64,000 nucleotides of DNA from Flammeovirgaceae bacterium (GTDB lineage: Bacteria > Bacteroidota > Bacteroidia > Cytophagales > Cyclobacteriaceae): contig JADJRT010000003.1 of NCBI GenBank assembly GCA_016712035.1, positions 149,001 through 213,000 of the forward strand. Direction: 5' to 3'. Both the position numbers and the translations under genes were made by a program. Below the pieces are notes generated by a model, which saw nothing but the letters and a program-made list of their open reading frames with translations, was not told where the DNA came from and ran no database searches. This document shows positions 17,385 to 29,050 of this stretch, in pieces. Every line of letters starts with the position of its first letter. Within the stretch, counting starts at the first letter, position 1.

Positions 17385-17933
17385 TCACATTCTAGGTTGC
17401 CAGGGGGTTTCTGGTGCTTTTAACTCAAATGCCATGGAGCGACAAAGCATGAATAAAAAATCAGACAAGCGGTTCAAGTATTTTATTACCAATGGATCAA
17501 CTTTTTCAATCTGATTGAGGGCAATTACCAAACGCTCGGCTCTTCGGCACACAGTACGGGCAACATGCCCAAAAGACACAGATGAGTGACCACCCGGCAA
17601 AACAAAATGACGCATAGCCGGCAATTGCGCATCCATCACATCCATTTGCTTTTCCAGTAATTCAATATCAGTTTCAACCAGAGCGGGAATCTTTACTTTT
17701 TTATTATCTGGTTCAGTGGCGAGGATGGACCCAATGGTAAATAATCGATCTTGTATTTCCGCTAACAACTCAAGGCGGGATTGATTTACGGGTTGGTCGC
17801 GCATAACACCGATCCATGAATTTAATTCATCAATAGTACCGTAGGCGTCAATACGCAAGTCGGCTTTGGATACACGCTTTCCCCCAAAGAGCGATGTTGT
17901 TCCTTCATCACCTGTTTTCGTGTAGATCTTCAT
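17385..17933 (-). CDS. Cob(I)alamin adenosyltransferase, PduO type
   Basis: Makes adenosylcobalamin from cob(I)alamin and ATP. The N-terminal KIYTKTGDEGTTSLFGGKRV is the ATP-binding signature of PduO-type enzymes, followed by DAYGTIDELNSWIG. Near the C-terminus, ARTVCRRAERLVIAL contains the conserved Arg/Glu active-site residues and YLNRLSDFLFMLCRSMAFE closes the fold. The 182-residue length is standard. It lies 46 bases downstream of the ABC ATPase... more precisely the ATPase gene at lower coordinates follows it on the same strand. A B12-dependent enzyme such as methylmalonyl-CoA mutase is the expected client but is not in this window. Confidence 0.93.
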   Translation of the reverse strand: MKIYTKTGDEGTTSLFGGKRVSKADLRIDAYGTIDELNSWIGVMRDQPVNQSRLELLAEIQDRLFTIGSILATEPDNKKVKIPALVETDIELLEKQMDVMDAQLPAMRHFVLPGGHSSVSFGHVARTVCRRAERLVIALNQIEKVDPLVIKYLNRLSDFLFMLCRSMAFELKAPETPWQPRM

Positions 17934-17979
17934 ATTGATATTTACACCAGATAGCTCAGGGATTGCTCCTCAAAAAATT

Positions 17980-18699
17980 TTAATGGACAGCCACTGTCTC
18001 GGCACGTGTGATGTTCTCATTCACTTTATCCCACTCAACCAATCCATCTTTCAGACGGATAATGCGATGCGAATAGTGGGCGATGTCATCTTCGTGTGTA
18101 ACCATGATAATAGTATTTCCTTTTTCATGAAGCTCATGAAATAAACTCATGATATCATAAGAAGTTTTTGAATCCAGGTTTCCGGTAGGTTCATCGGCCA
18201 AAATAATGGAAGGACTGTTTACCAACGCCCGGGCAATGGCTACACGTTGGCGTTGCCCTCCCGAAAGTTCATTGGGTTTGTGATGATAGCGATCGCCAAG
18301 GCTTACATTTTCAAGAGCCTCCATTGCCATCTCGGTGCGCTCAGATTTACTGTATCCCGCATATATAAGCGGAAGGGCTACATTATCTAATGCAGTGGCT
18401 CTGGGCAAAAGGTTAAAAGTTTGAAAAACAAATCCAATTTCTTTGTTACGAACCATAGCCAGTTCGTTCTCTGTCATGTCGCTCACCAATTGATTATTGA
18501 GCCAGTACTCACCGGATGTTGGTGTATCCAAACAACCAACAATATTCATGAGTGTCGATTTTCCGGAGCCAGAAGGTCCCATAAAGGCTACATATTCACC
18601 TTTATCTATCGAAATGGAAATATCCTGAAGGGCATTTACAATGGTATTACCCATTTTATAAACTTTCGAGATATGGGTAGTCTTAATAATATTCGGCAT
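17980..18699 (-). CDS. ABC transporter ATP-binding protein, MacB/LolD type
   Basis: A 239-residue ATPase with Walker A GPSGSGKST, Q-loop FVFQTFNLLPRATALDNV, signature LSGGQRQRVAIARAL, Walker B IILADEPTGNLDS and switch VTHEDD. The combination with the NLLPRATALDNVALPL segment is typical of the MacB/LolD/FtsE group, which powers lipoprotein release or macrolide and peptide export. No permease of this class (FtsX/MacB fold) is next to it, so it is an orphan or works with a permease elsewhere. On the minus strand its transcript would run into the cobalamin adenosyltransferase gene 46 bases on. Confidence 0.9.
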   Translation of the reverse strand: MPNIIKTTHISKVYKMGNTIVNALQDISISIDKGEYVAFMGPSGSGKSTLMNIVGCLDTPTSGEYWLNNQLVSDMTENELAMVRNKEIGFVFQTFNLLPRATALDNVALPLIYAGYSKSERTEMAMEALENVSLGDRYHHKPNELSGGQRQRVAIARALVNSPSIILADEPTGNLDSKTSYDIMSLFHELHEKGNTIIMVTHEDDIAHYSHRIIRLKDGLVEWDKVNENITRAETVAVH

Positions 18700-18873
18700 G
18701 ATTTGGGTTTTAGTACACTAATTCTTATCTGAGAAGGTCTCTTCCGTCTACTGGTAAATTAACTTAAGGTTTCAAAAATAACATGAAATGTTCCTATAAT
18801 GCTTTAAGAGGCAAAAGAGAATGATAAAGTTTTAATGTAGACGAGTTTAAGCGCTCTAAGTTACATAAAACCA

Positions 18874-19719
18874 CTAATTCTTTATAAAATTCAAACACTC
18901 CTTGATTACATGGTCGTCCTTTAATATTCGGTTGTGACCCAATCCCTGAGTGGTTAACAGAGTAGCCGAGGGGTAACTTTTTACAAGTTCCTGCGCCTGA
19001 ATTATAGGAACATCTTTGTCCTCATTATCATGGACTAACATAATCCTGAGATTTGAAATATGTTTTACGAAATGCAAGGCCGTAAACTCTTCAAACGGCT
19101 TTCCAAACTTTTTTAATACAAGTTGCTTGAACCGTTCGCCCGTTTTCCAAGAACCTCCAATGGCATTCAAGTACGATTTGATAATCTCATCAGCCATGGT
19201 TGGGCTTGCCACGTTGATAAGTTTAGTAACGGGCAATCCATTCATTATTGAATATAAGGCTGCGCCACCACCAAACGAGTGCGCGATTATTGCTTCCGGT
19301 ACTCCTTTTTGTTTAATGATTGTCTGAAGTACGATGCTAAACTCTGAAATATCAGTTCTCTTACCTGTAGATTGTCCATGGGCAGGTCCGTCAAACCCGA
19401 GGATTCGGAAACCGGCTTCATTAAAAACAGGGACAAACTTTCTAAATTGAGTGGCCCGGCCCGCCCATCCATGAATTACAATCACATAGGGAAGATCAGG
19501 ATTTCCCCATTCATAAGTCTGTATTTTTTTTCCATCAACATGGATTTTTTCCTTGTTAGCTAGTAATTCGCACGCGTGTTCCTTCAAGGTAGCCTTATAC
19601 CGGATCGGGGTAAAGAATATCTTTTCAAAATAGGCAACTGCCAATGAGCTAGATATTAATTCTAGTTTGGGAAAAACCCATCGAACAAATCGGAGTGCCA
19701 GTGGAATATTATTTTTCAA
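18874..19719 (-). CDS. Alpha/beta hydrolase
   Basis: A 281-residue protein. VIVIHGWAGRATQF is the oxyanion-hole strand, FDGPAHGQSTG follows, and the nucleophile elbow is AIIAHSFGGGAALYS (Ser in A-H-S-F-G, with Ala for the first Gly). Later MLVHDNEDKDVP supplies the acid Asp and TQGLGHNRIL the catalytic His. The first 60 residues are less conserved and hydrophobic in part, perhaps membrane-associated. Substrate cannot be predicted; relatives are esterases or lipases. It is transcribed alone, diverging from the large T9SS gene. Confidence 0.85.
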   Translation of the reverse strand: MKNNIPLALRFVRWVFPKLELISSSLAVAYFEKIFFTPIRYKATLKEHACELLANKEKIHVDGKKIQTYEWGNPDLPYVIVIHGWAGRATQFRKFVPVFNEAGFRILGFDGPAHGQSTGKRTDISEFSIVLQTIIKQKGVPEAIIAHSFGGGAALYSIMNGLPVTKLINVASPTMADEIIKSYLNAIGGSWKTGERFKQLVLKKFGKPFEEFTALHFVKHISNLRIMLVHDNEDKDVPIIQAQELVKSYPSATLLTTQGLGHNRILKDDHVIKECLNFIKN

Positions 19720-19794
19720 TATTTCAATAATTAAAGCTCACCTTCTACAATAAAAAAGCGCGAGTTACATAGAATCAATTAAGAGTATAAAACC

Positions 19795-19802
19795 TAACTT
19801 TG
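19795..19802 (+). promoter_or_regulatory. Candidate -7 element of the T9SS repeat-protein gene
   Basis: TAACTTTG fits the Bacteroidota -7 consensus TAnnTTTG exactly and lies 22 bases before ATG 19825. No clear TTG is seen at the expected -33 distance. Confidence 0.45.
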
Positions 19803-19824
19803 CTGATTATAGTTGCTCAATTAC

Positions 19825-22800
19825 ATGAAAAAAACAATACTTTTTGGCTTAACCGCTTTTCTACTCACTTTTTCCCTTCAATCTCTTTTTGCTCAACGGT
19901 TTTGGGTAGCCGCCACACCCTCAAATTGGAACAATACAGCCAACTGGTCATTGACTTCGGGTGGTGCAGGCGGGGCTTCTGTTCCTGGAGCGAGTGATCT
20001 GGTAACATTCAATGCGCTCGGTCTTGGCAATTGTACTTTAGATGTTGCCCTACCGTTGCCGGGATAACTATAAATGGTTATACGGGAACCGTTGACATAA
20101 ATGGCTTTAACCTCACCACTACCGGCACGAATTCTTTCTCAACCGGAACAATAAATAATGCGGGTGGAATTGCAGCACTCACACTAAACACCACAGTAAC
20201 ATCAACCTTTAATGGAACTACTTTTGGCGCAAATGTAAATGGAAACACGGGCCGTATTTTCCTTAACGGATCAATTTTTAATGGAACTGTTTCTATAAAC
20301 AAAACTGCTAACAATACTGATTTAAGTACTGGAGGCAATACTTTTCAAGGAGCTGTTACATTAACAAACAGTTCAACCAGTCAGTTTAGATTAGCGGGAA
20401 CCAACCCCGATATTTTCAATGGCGCCTTATCGTTAGTGAGTGGAAATACCGGACCCATAGAGGTCGCTTATAATGCAGCCGGAACCCAATTCAATCAAAA
20501 CATTTCAATCACCTATAATTCTACAGGAGCTATTACTTTCGGAGCAAATGGTGGAACTTCAACGTTAGCAGCTGCGCAAACAATATCTGTTGTTGGTTTT
20601 GGAGGAGCCGGTTGTGGAAACTTATCTCTGGCAAGGCTAACACAAACTGGGGCAACAGCACAAACAATTAATTTATCTGGTAATAACACAGCTACTCTAA
20701 CATTCGGGCCCGCATCTTCCTTTGCAGGTTCCGTTACAACCAACACGCCTTCCATCGTTCTTAATTCAAGTTCTTTTCAAGTTTTAACGATCACTAAAAC
20801 GGGGACTCAAAACGACAATTTAAGAGGCGGAAACACTTTTAATGGAGTAATGACTGTTAATAATCAAGGTGGTGATTTCCACATGGGAACAAACGCGGCC
20901 GATGCTAGTGACACCTGGAATGCAGATGCTTTCTTCAACAATACCGGAGGCAACCGAATTCGAATAGGTGAAGACAATGCCGGAAACTTGTTTAATGCAA
21001 ACGCAACCTTTACCAACACCAGTGCAACCGATGTGAATAGTCGCATACAAGTAAGCAGAATGGCAACGGCAAGCACCACATTTAACGGTACTACTGTTTT
21101 TAACAATAGCGGAAATGCAAGTGATGTTCATATTAGCTACGATGCCGGAAGTTTAACAACTTTTAATGGACCTGTTGTATTTAATTCTAACGCCAGCAAT
21201 GGCGCTGACTTTTGGGTAGGCCAGAATGGCGATGTTACTTTCAATGGAAGCATAACAATAAACAGTTCAACCGATGGCGTGCTTTTTGGAAATGGTGTTG
21301 GAACGGTAGCTATGTCTGCTGGAAATACAATTGCATTAGGCGGATCTGGATTTACCGGTGGACGATTATTACTTCGCAATTTTACGCAAGCTGGAACTAC
21401 AGCCATGACGTTGCCTTTAACAGGTTCTTCAAGCTTTCAGGTTGGGCCAAACTCTGCCATTGGTGGTAACGCTAATTTTTCCGCGCCAAGACTCAATTCA
21501 ATGCGACTACTACTTTCAACAATAATGGAAGCTCTCGTATTTATTTCTCGCACAGTCATTCAGGTCAAACAACAACATTTGCGGCTGACCTCACTTTAAA
21601 TTCAAATAAAACAGGGGGTGCAGACGCTTGGTCTTATCTAATAACCGAGGGCGCCAATACCAATATTTCAGTAGCCGGAAATTTTTCTATAAACTGTGCG
21701 GGTGCATTACAAAGCAATCACCGCATCTTACAAGGAGCAGGAACCACAGCCTCGTTTGGTGGTGATGTTGCCGTTAACTTGACAAACACACAGTCTTCAA
21801 CTGCAATACAAATGGGAGTTATCCGGAACGACAACTTATAATGGAAATATTTCAGTTGCAAATAGTGGTGGAGCTAGTGGAATATCATTCAATAATAATG
21901 CAAGTGCGTCCTCAACATTAGCTGCAACCAAAACAATCTCCATAGGGGCAGGCGGATTTAGCAGCGGTACGTTAAATATTCCACGGTTTACACAATTAGG
22001 AGCAGCACCCACAACACTTAATCTAACCGGGTCATCAACAGCTTTGCGTGTTGGTCCGCTTACCACATTTGGTGGTAACACTGATTTGCGTTCTGCTCAA
22101 CTCTTTTTAGATGGAGTTGATGTAGGCGGAACCGCCTATCTTGAAAAGACCGATGCAGGAAACAGTACAGGATTAGGAAACAATACATTTAGCAGCATAA
22201 CAACAATTGTAAACAGTGGAACGGGATACTTACGAACAAATGGAAATAACACGTTCAACGGAGCAACTACTATAACTAATAATGGAACAGCAGACATACT
22301 TTTAGAATTAACCTCTGGCAGCACCTATAATGGAGATGTCACCTTTACAAATACTAATTCTTCTTATGTTAGAGTAGCCTACTTAGGTGCAACTTCATTT
22401 AATGGAAATATTACCGTTAACAGCACCGCTGGAGTTGGTGTATATTTTTCTGAAAATGTTGGCGGCTCTTCCACCTTAGCAGCAACCAAAACAATTTCTG
22501 TTGGTGGCTCTGGATTTTCTAATGGAATATTGAGCCTCCTTCGCTTTTCACAAATAGGAGCAACTCCGCAGACGCTTACGTTAACTGGAAATTCATCGCT
22601 TATTGTTGGGCCAACTTCTGCATTTGATGGAAATGTGAATTTTAGTTCTCCAAGGGTATACTTAAATGGTTGCACGTACAGTGGCTCCGTAACCATTGAA
22701 AAAAATGGTGGCGGAGACGATTCAAGTACTGGTGGAAATATTTTCACCGGATTAACAACCATTACTAATAGTGGCTCCGGATATTTGCTTTTAGGCAGCA

Positions 22801-25800
22801 GTAATAGTGATCAATTTTTGAGTCCTACTACATTTAACAACACAGGTAGCTACCGAATTTACTTTGCACATAATCATGGTGGCCAAACAACAACGTTTGC
22901 TTCCGATATAACCCTCAACTCAAATAAAACGGGCGGCAGTGATCCATGGTCTTTTTTAGTTGGCGAAGGCAATAATATAGGGCTTTCAATAGGCGGAACA
23001 CTTACAATTAATTGTGTTGGTGCAATTCAGAGCAATCACAGGTTTTTACTGGGTAATGGATCTACAGCCATCTATAATGGACCTGTTAATATCAACAATA
23101 CAAATACGGCAGTGGGCACAGTAATTCAAATGGGTGAAAATGGTACTTCATCTTATAACGGAAATATCAACGTTGTAAACTCTGGTGGGGCAGCAGGAGT
23201 AACGTTTAATGGCCAAGTAGCGGCTAGTTCTATCCTTAATGGAGCCATCTCATCAGGTACTTTCTCTAGTGGTTCATTAAACCTATATCGCTTTACTCAG
23301 GTTGGTGTAATTCCAGAAAATCTAACCCTCACCAATGGTTCTATTCTTCGGGTAGGCCCTAACTCAAGTTTTGATGGCGATGTGAATTTTGTTGCGCCCC
23401 AACTTTTCCTAAACGGTGCAACTTACAATGGAACAACGTATCTCGAAAAAAATGGAGCAGTTGACAACGCTGGCAACGGTGGAAATATTTTTAATGGAAC
23501 ATCCACTTTGGTCAGTTCTGGGAGTGATTATCTAATGACAGCCAACGTGACTCCTGATATTTTTAATGGTGCCCTTACAATAATAAACTCCGGAAGTGAT
23601 TGGATTTACCTTGCCCACAACGTTGCAGGCAATCAATTCAACAACAACATTACTGTTAACAATACAGGAAGCGCACCTGGCATCTTGTTTTCCAATAACG
23701 CCAGTGGTGCATCTACAGTTACAAATGGAACAATAAGAACGGGTGGAGCAGGATTTTCTATTGGCGAACTTCGCTTGCGCAGATTCACACAAGTTGGCGC
23801 AATTGCTCAAAATCTAACGCTCACCGGTTCTGCACAATTATGGATTGGTCCCGCCAGTGCGTTTGATGGTAATGTAAACTTTGTTGCCCCACGCCTTCTG
23901 TTAAATGGAGCAACGTATAACGGAACTGCCTATCTGGAAAAGAATGGCGCCACAAACAACGATGGTGATGGTGGAAACATTTTCAATCAGGCAACTACAA
24001 TCGTTAACTCAGGTAGTGCTTACTTGCGCACTGCCTCAATTTCTCCTGATATTTTTAATGCAAATTTGATTTTAACTAACTCAGGATCGTCTACTATTCG
24101 TATGTCCGACAACGCTGCGGGCAATCAGTTTAATGGAAACGTTGAAGTGAACTCTACTTTTGGTGGCGGCATTTACTTTGGGAATAGTGCTGCCGGAACC
24201 TCTACACTGGCGGCAGGCCGAACCATTGGTGTTGGCTCATCCGGGGTAATCAGTGGTGATATTCGATTAATCCGCTTTACCCAAGTTGGACCGACTGCCC
24301 AGACCTTAAACCTTTCGGGCATAGCAATACTTACGTTAGGACCAAGCTCAATCTTCGATGGGAATGTAGATTTTCGTGCACCGCAAATACTCTTAAATGG
24401 TACAACCTATAATGGCACGGCTTACATCGAAAAGAATGGAGCTACCAACAATTATGGAACTGGAGGCAACACCTTTAACGGAACAACTTCTTTGGTTGAT
24501 TCGGGGGCTGGCTATTTAGCTACAGCAAGTACTGCCCCTGATATATTCAATGGAAACTTAACCGTTTCGAATACTGGTTCCAATGTCATTTATTTGGCAG
24601 ACAATGTCGCTGGAAATCAGTTTAACGGCAACATAACTTTTAATTCAACATTAGGAAGTGGTGGTGTTTATTTTGCCAACTCAGCAGCAGGGAATGCTAC
24701 TCTTGGCACCGGGGCATCATTACTTACAGGTGGTTTAGGGTTTAGTAGTGGTGAACTTAGGTTTAGAAGGTTTACACAAATAGGTGCCGCTGCCCAAAGT
24801 TTACTTTTAACCGGCACCTCATTACTGAGAATAGGCCCCTCATCCACATTCAATGGAAATGTAGATTTTCGTTCGCCTCAGTTTGCTTTAGATGGGGCCA
24901 TCTACAATGGAACAACCTATCTGGAAAAACGGGGCTACAAACAACGATAGTAACGGTGGCAACACGTTTAATGGAGTAACAACAATCGCTAATTCTGGAA
25001 GCGGATTCTTCCGATTTGCGTTAATAACTCTTGATACATTTAATGGAGATATTACGCTCACCAATACTGGCTCATCTACCATCAGAATGGCAGATGATGT
25101 GCCGGGTACAGTATTTAATGGAAATATAATTGTCAACTCAACTTTTGGTGGCGGAATTTATTTCAGCGAAAGCGGTGGTGGAACCGCAACATTAGCATCT
25201 GGTAGAACAATCTCAGTTGGTGGACTTGGATTTAATTTAGGCGAATTACGCCTCCGCAGATTCACACAGAATGGTGGCACGGCTCAAAATCTTGTCTTTA
25301 CAGGAACTGCAGGAATTGTTCTGGGCCCATCTATAATTTTTAACGGTGCTGTTGATTTTCGAGCGCCTCAAGTATTTATTAATAGTGGTTCTTACAACAG
25401 CACAGCCTTTATTGAAAAAACTGGTGCAACTGATAATAGTGGAACTGGAAGCAGCACATTTAATGCTGCAGCAACTATCCGCAATAGCGGTACAGGTTTC
25501 TTGCGCACCGATGGTAACATGACTTTTAATGGAGTTACTTCATTGATAAATTCCGGCTCAAATTATTTGCTTCTGGAGTTAAACAGTGGCAGTAATTACA
25601 ATGGCGATTTAACCCTTATCAATTCAGGCTCTTCCAACGTACGCATGAGTTATCAAGGCGCAAGCAACTATAATGGAAACATTGAAGTGAATAGCACCAG
25701 CGGCACGGGAATTATTTTTAGTGAGTCCGGAGCAGCAACCTCTACACTTGCCAATGGAAAAACTATTTCGGTGGGGGGAACTGGATTTACAGCTGGTACA

Positions 25801-27405
25801 CTTACGCTTCAGCGCTTCACTCAAACCGGAGGCACTGTGCAAAATTTAGTTTTAACCGGAGCTTCAACATTTAGAAGTGGCCCAAGTGCAACCTGGAATG
25901 GAAGTCTGATCGTCAGTTCTCCCGCTCTGTTTTTAGATGGCTCAGTTCTGAATGGCGCTACTAATTCATTGATTAAAACAGGAGCCTCCACAGACAGTAG
26001 CGTAGGCGGAAATAGTTTTGTGGGCAATACAACCTTTACCAATTCAGGTACTGGTGTTTTCCGTTTAGCAAATGTAACCACCGATGACTTTGTTGGCAAC
26101 GCCACGTTTAATCAAGCCAGTGGAACTATACAGCCTGCTTATAATGCTGCAAGTACATTTCACGGTACCGTAACGGTAGATGGAACTTCTCCTATAACCT
26201 TCGGGGCAAACAATGGCACCATTACATTTACAGGCAGTAACGCGCAAAATGTAAACAAGAGTGGCACTGCTTCACCCGTATTTAGAAGGTTGCTTATGAA
26301 CAAGGCGAGTAATGCAGTAACCTTAACTACAGATGCAAGTGTTACAACAAACGCCATATTCACTGCTGGTGTTCTCAATACCACAGCAGCCAACATCTTA
26401 ACCTTTGTAAATGGCTCAACCTCTACAGGCGGATCAAATGCAAGTCATATAGATGGCCCTGTTGTAAAAATTGGAAATGCTGCCTTCTCATTCCCAACGG
26501 GCGATGCAGGAATTTTCAGACCTATTTCGATTTCTGCACCAGCTAATAACACCCATGCATTCAGAGCAGAGTATTTCAAAGCCGCCCAAGCATTTGGCGG
26601 ACCACCTACTTACCCAGCCGGTATATTAACCGTGAGCTCTTGCGAATACTGGGTGTTGGATCGCACCGTAGGTACATCAAATGTAAATGTTACGCTAAGT
26701 TGGAATTCCCCAGACTGCACGGGCTCCTACATTACCAATTTGCCTAACCTTCGCGTAATGCGATGGGATGGTGTATCATCCTGGGTTAATCATGGAAATG
26801 GCGGAACTACAGGCAATGCAACTGCAGGCACCTTAATTACTTCTGCACCCATTACCAGTTTCAGTCCAATCACGTTAGGATCAACCACCGTTGATAATCC
26901 CTTGCCCGTTGAGTTAATCAGTTTTACTGCCCAGGTATTAAATGAAAATGTAAAACTAAACTGGGTAACAGCCTCTGAATTGAATAATGATTTTTTCACT
27001 GTACAACGGTCTGCAGACGGTATAGAATATGAAAGCATCATGGAAATTAATGGAGCCGGTACAACCTCAGCTTCATCAAGCTATGAGTATACTGATGTAA
27101 CTCCGCTGCAAAACATTTCTTATTATCGGCTTAAGCAAACCGATTTTGACAAGAAATCTTCTTACTCAAAAGTGATTGCCATTAACATCAATGCCATTCA
27201 TGAGTTCGTTATGTATCCTAATCCGGTAAGCATGGGTGGAGTGGTTACTCTTAATAAAAAAGATACGTATGTGATCTCGAATAATCTGGGTGCGATTGTA
27301 TTAAAAGTAACTGAAGTAACCCAAATAGACATCTCAACACTGGCACAGGGTGTATACATTGTGAGAAGCTCAACGGGAGAAATAAAACGCCTCGTTATTC
27401 AGTAA
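19825..27405 (+). CDS. Giant T9SS-secreted tandem-repeat surface protein, four frame lesions
   Basis: One gene of 7.6 kb (about 2,525 codons). ATG 19825 begins a signal peptide (KKTILFGLTAFLLTFSLQSLFAQ), then FWVAATPSNWNNTANWS. The body repeats a beta-rich module of about 165 residues. The best marker, RFTQ-x-G-x3-Q-x-L-x-LTG, occurs ten times from about 20636 to 25815, followed each time by GP-S-x-FDGNV-F and YNGTAYLEKNGA. The C-terminus has an Ig-like segment (LPVELISFTAQVL, then LNWVTASELNNDFFTVQRS) and a type A sorting domain (FVMYPNPVSMGG to RLVIQ). Breaks occur near 20048 (one C short), 21492 (about 45 codons missing), 21819 (one extra T) and 24925 (A-run error). It is probably surface-exposed; an adhesin or matrix role is inference. 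Confidence 0.85.
20636..25920 (+). repeat. Tandem coding repeats of about 165 codons
   Basis: Ten copies of the RFTQ...LTG...GPSS.FDGNVDF module at roughly 490-750 base spacing. The central copies (about 22540-25300) are the most alike, including YNGTAYLEKNGATNN, PDIFNGNLTLTNSGSS, NVAGNQFNGNITVNST and SAAGTSTLAAGRTISVGG; outer copies are more diverged. The higher similarity in the middle suggests recent duplication or conversion there. Confidence 0.8.
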
Positions 27406-28162
27406 TGTCAAAGGCAACGGTCTTTGTATTATGGACAAACGTGCTGGTATCATATGTTCGTTCCGAGTATTGCACATTGTTTTGATAGTCTATTAATACC
27501 ACGGTAGAGCATCGGGTACCATACCCATTTGTTTTAATGAACATCGATGATAACGCACGCTCGCGTTCCAAACCGATGCCTGTATCAGGAAGATTTTGAT
27601 CGTCTGCACGGCTTTCATCATACAACAATTCAAACAGGGCATCCGAAGAAAGAACCTTCGAGGTTAAGATTGATTTAAACTTCTCTTTTCCACGCTGAAC
27701 TTTTGGCCAGGGCGTATCCAACAAATGATTGCTAAGGCCGTAAATGCCAGAATCCAGTTTCTGAATACCCGATTTGTAATTGGAGAGATACCAGAGTTCA
27801 TCAGGAGTGCCTGCAAGCAAATTAAAACCATTGTATTGAGAAGCGCGGGCAGAAATCTCTTGCAGATAATCGAATGGTGATACACGATTGATTAAATAGT
27901 CCGAAACCAATTGTCCTCGTGATGGTGCCTGAGGATTAATATTAGCCGGGTCCCGATAATTGGTAACTAAACTAATTCTACCATTTATATTCATTCCCAT
28001 CCAGGTGCCCGATGCTTCCAAATCACGTCCACCAATAATTTCGGGATGATCTTTCCAAAAATGAGCGGGTGCTGTTTGACGATTATAAAACTCATCGCGG
28101 TTTGCCGCTACAATGAGTTTATATTTTGGATGGTTGTTTATAGATAAAAATATCAGGCACAT
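27395..28162 (-). CDS. NRDE / TANGO2-family protein
   Basis: A 255-residue protein beginning MCLIFLSINNHPKYKLIVAANRDEF: Cys2 and the NRDE motif are the defining features of this family, thought to have an N-terminal-nucleophile fold. GRDLEASGTWMGMN and RGQLVSDYL are also conserved. The eukaryotic relative TANGO2 has been linked to lipid or haem handling; the bacterial function is unknown. It starts one base after the restored stop of the DUF3667 gene, so RNase HII, DUF3667 and NRDE form a minus-strand operon. Its 3' end overlaps the convergent T9SS gene by 11 bases. Confidence 0.88.
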   Translation of the reverse strand: MCLIFLSINNHPKYKLIVAANRDEFYNRQTAPAHFWKDHPEIIGGRDLEASGTWMGMNINGRISLVTNYRDPANINPQAPSRGQLVSDYLINRVSPFDYLQEISARASQYNGFNLLAGTPDELWYLSNYKSGIQKLDSGIYGLSNHLLDTPWPKVQRGKEKFKSILTSKVLSSDALFELLYDESRADDQNLPDTGIGLERERALSSMFIKTNGYGTRCSTVVLIDYQNNVQYSERTYDTSTFVHNTKTVAFDITE

Positions 28163-28163
28163 A

Positions 28164-29050
28164 TTACATTGTCCAGATGGTGAAATAGAAAAGCATGATT
28201 CGATATGTAATTACAGTTCCTTGTAAAAGGAAAATTAAGACAATCGACTTTAATATAGCCCAATACCATTTCTGACGGTAATAGGTAATCAAGCCACGAA
28301 TCAAAAGTAAGCTATTAAGGACACATGGATGGAAGTGAACGTAAAGTCAGAAAGTAAGAATGCCCAATCGATTCCAAAATAAAAGGCAACTTTAACTAAC
28401 ACCCTAATAAGATTAGCCAATAAGAAAGCAATCAACAAAAGCTGAAAACTGTAAAACTCCAGAGCGAATAAAAGGTGATTGAAAAAGAAACTCCCTTTAG
28501 AATAGTTCATCACCATCAAGATTCCAGAAAAAGCAAATACTAAGACTATAATTAACGATTTTGAAAGATTGGTTGACTGGCTGTTATATGTTTCCTCAAA
28601 ATCTTTAAATGCAATAGTGGCTTCATCTAATTTTGCGGTCACAGTTTTTTGAGCAATCTCGCTATGATAGCCTACTTGATACATTTGACTATAAAGCGTT
28701 GAGTTGTACGAATCAAATATGGGAAACAAAAAATAGAAAAAGTTTGCAACGAAAAACAATGAGAGCATATTCATGAATGGCACTCGTTTACCTTCCTGAA
28801 TGTTTTTCGAGAGTTGACCTGGCTTAACTATTAAAAGCTTTACAGTATTGAAAAATTTACCATCTAAGAAGGTAAAGGCATTTAAGAGACCACTCAAAAA
28901 TGATAGGATTGAGCGTTCATAAAGTTCCATTACTTTCTCTCCGCAAACGTTACAATACCGTCCTTTAAATTCGTTGCCACAAGTAACGCATGCACGATCA
29001 ATCTTATAATTGAAGGTGTCTTGTCTCCTATTTAAAAACTTAATTTTCAA
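28164..29050 (-). CDS. DUF3667 membrane protein with zinc-ribbon N-terminus, one-base frame lesion
   Basis: The N-terminus ACVTCGNEFKGRYCNVCGEK is a two-CxxC zinc ribbon, followed by the DUF3667 core (FLDGKFFNTVKLLIVKPGQL, then GKRVPFMNMLSLFF) and several membrane helices. The open frame ends at 28301, but adding one T near 28319-28323 continues as VFLNSLLLIRGLITYYRQK and WYWAILKSIVLIFLLQGT to TAA 28164-28166, giving about 295 residues with two more hydrophobic segments. The extended end then abuts the NRDE start, which supports it. Function is unknown. It overlaps rnhB by four bases. Confidence 0.78.

Noticed and set aside
20636..25920. Regularly spaced repeats as a CRISPR array
   Set aside because: Units are about 500 bases, coding and imperfect, with an open reading frame and protein-level conservation; they are tandem protein modules.
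19825..27405. Frame breaks in the T9SS gene as phase variation
   Set aside because: The breaks are at ordinary short runs (three C, two T, five A) and the same error type occurs in housekeeping genes, so error is the simpler explanation.
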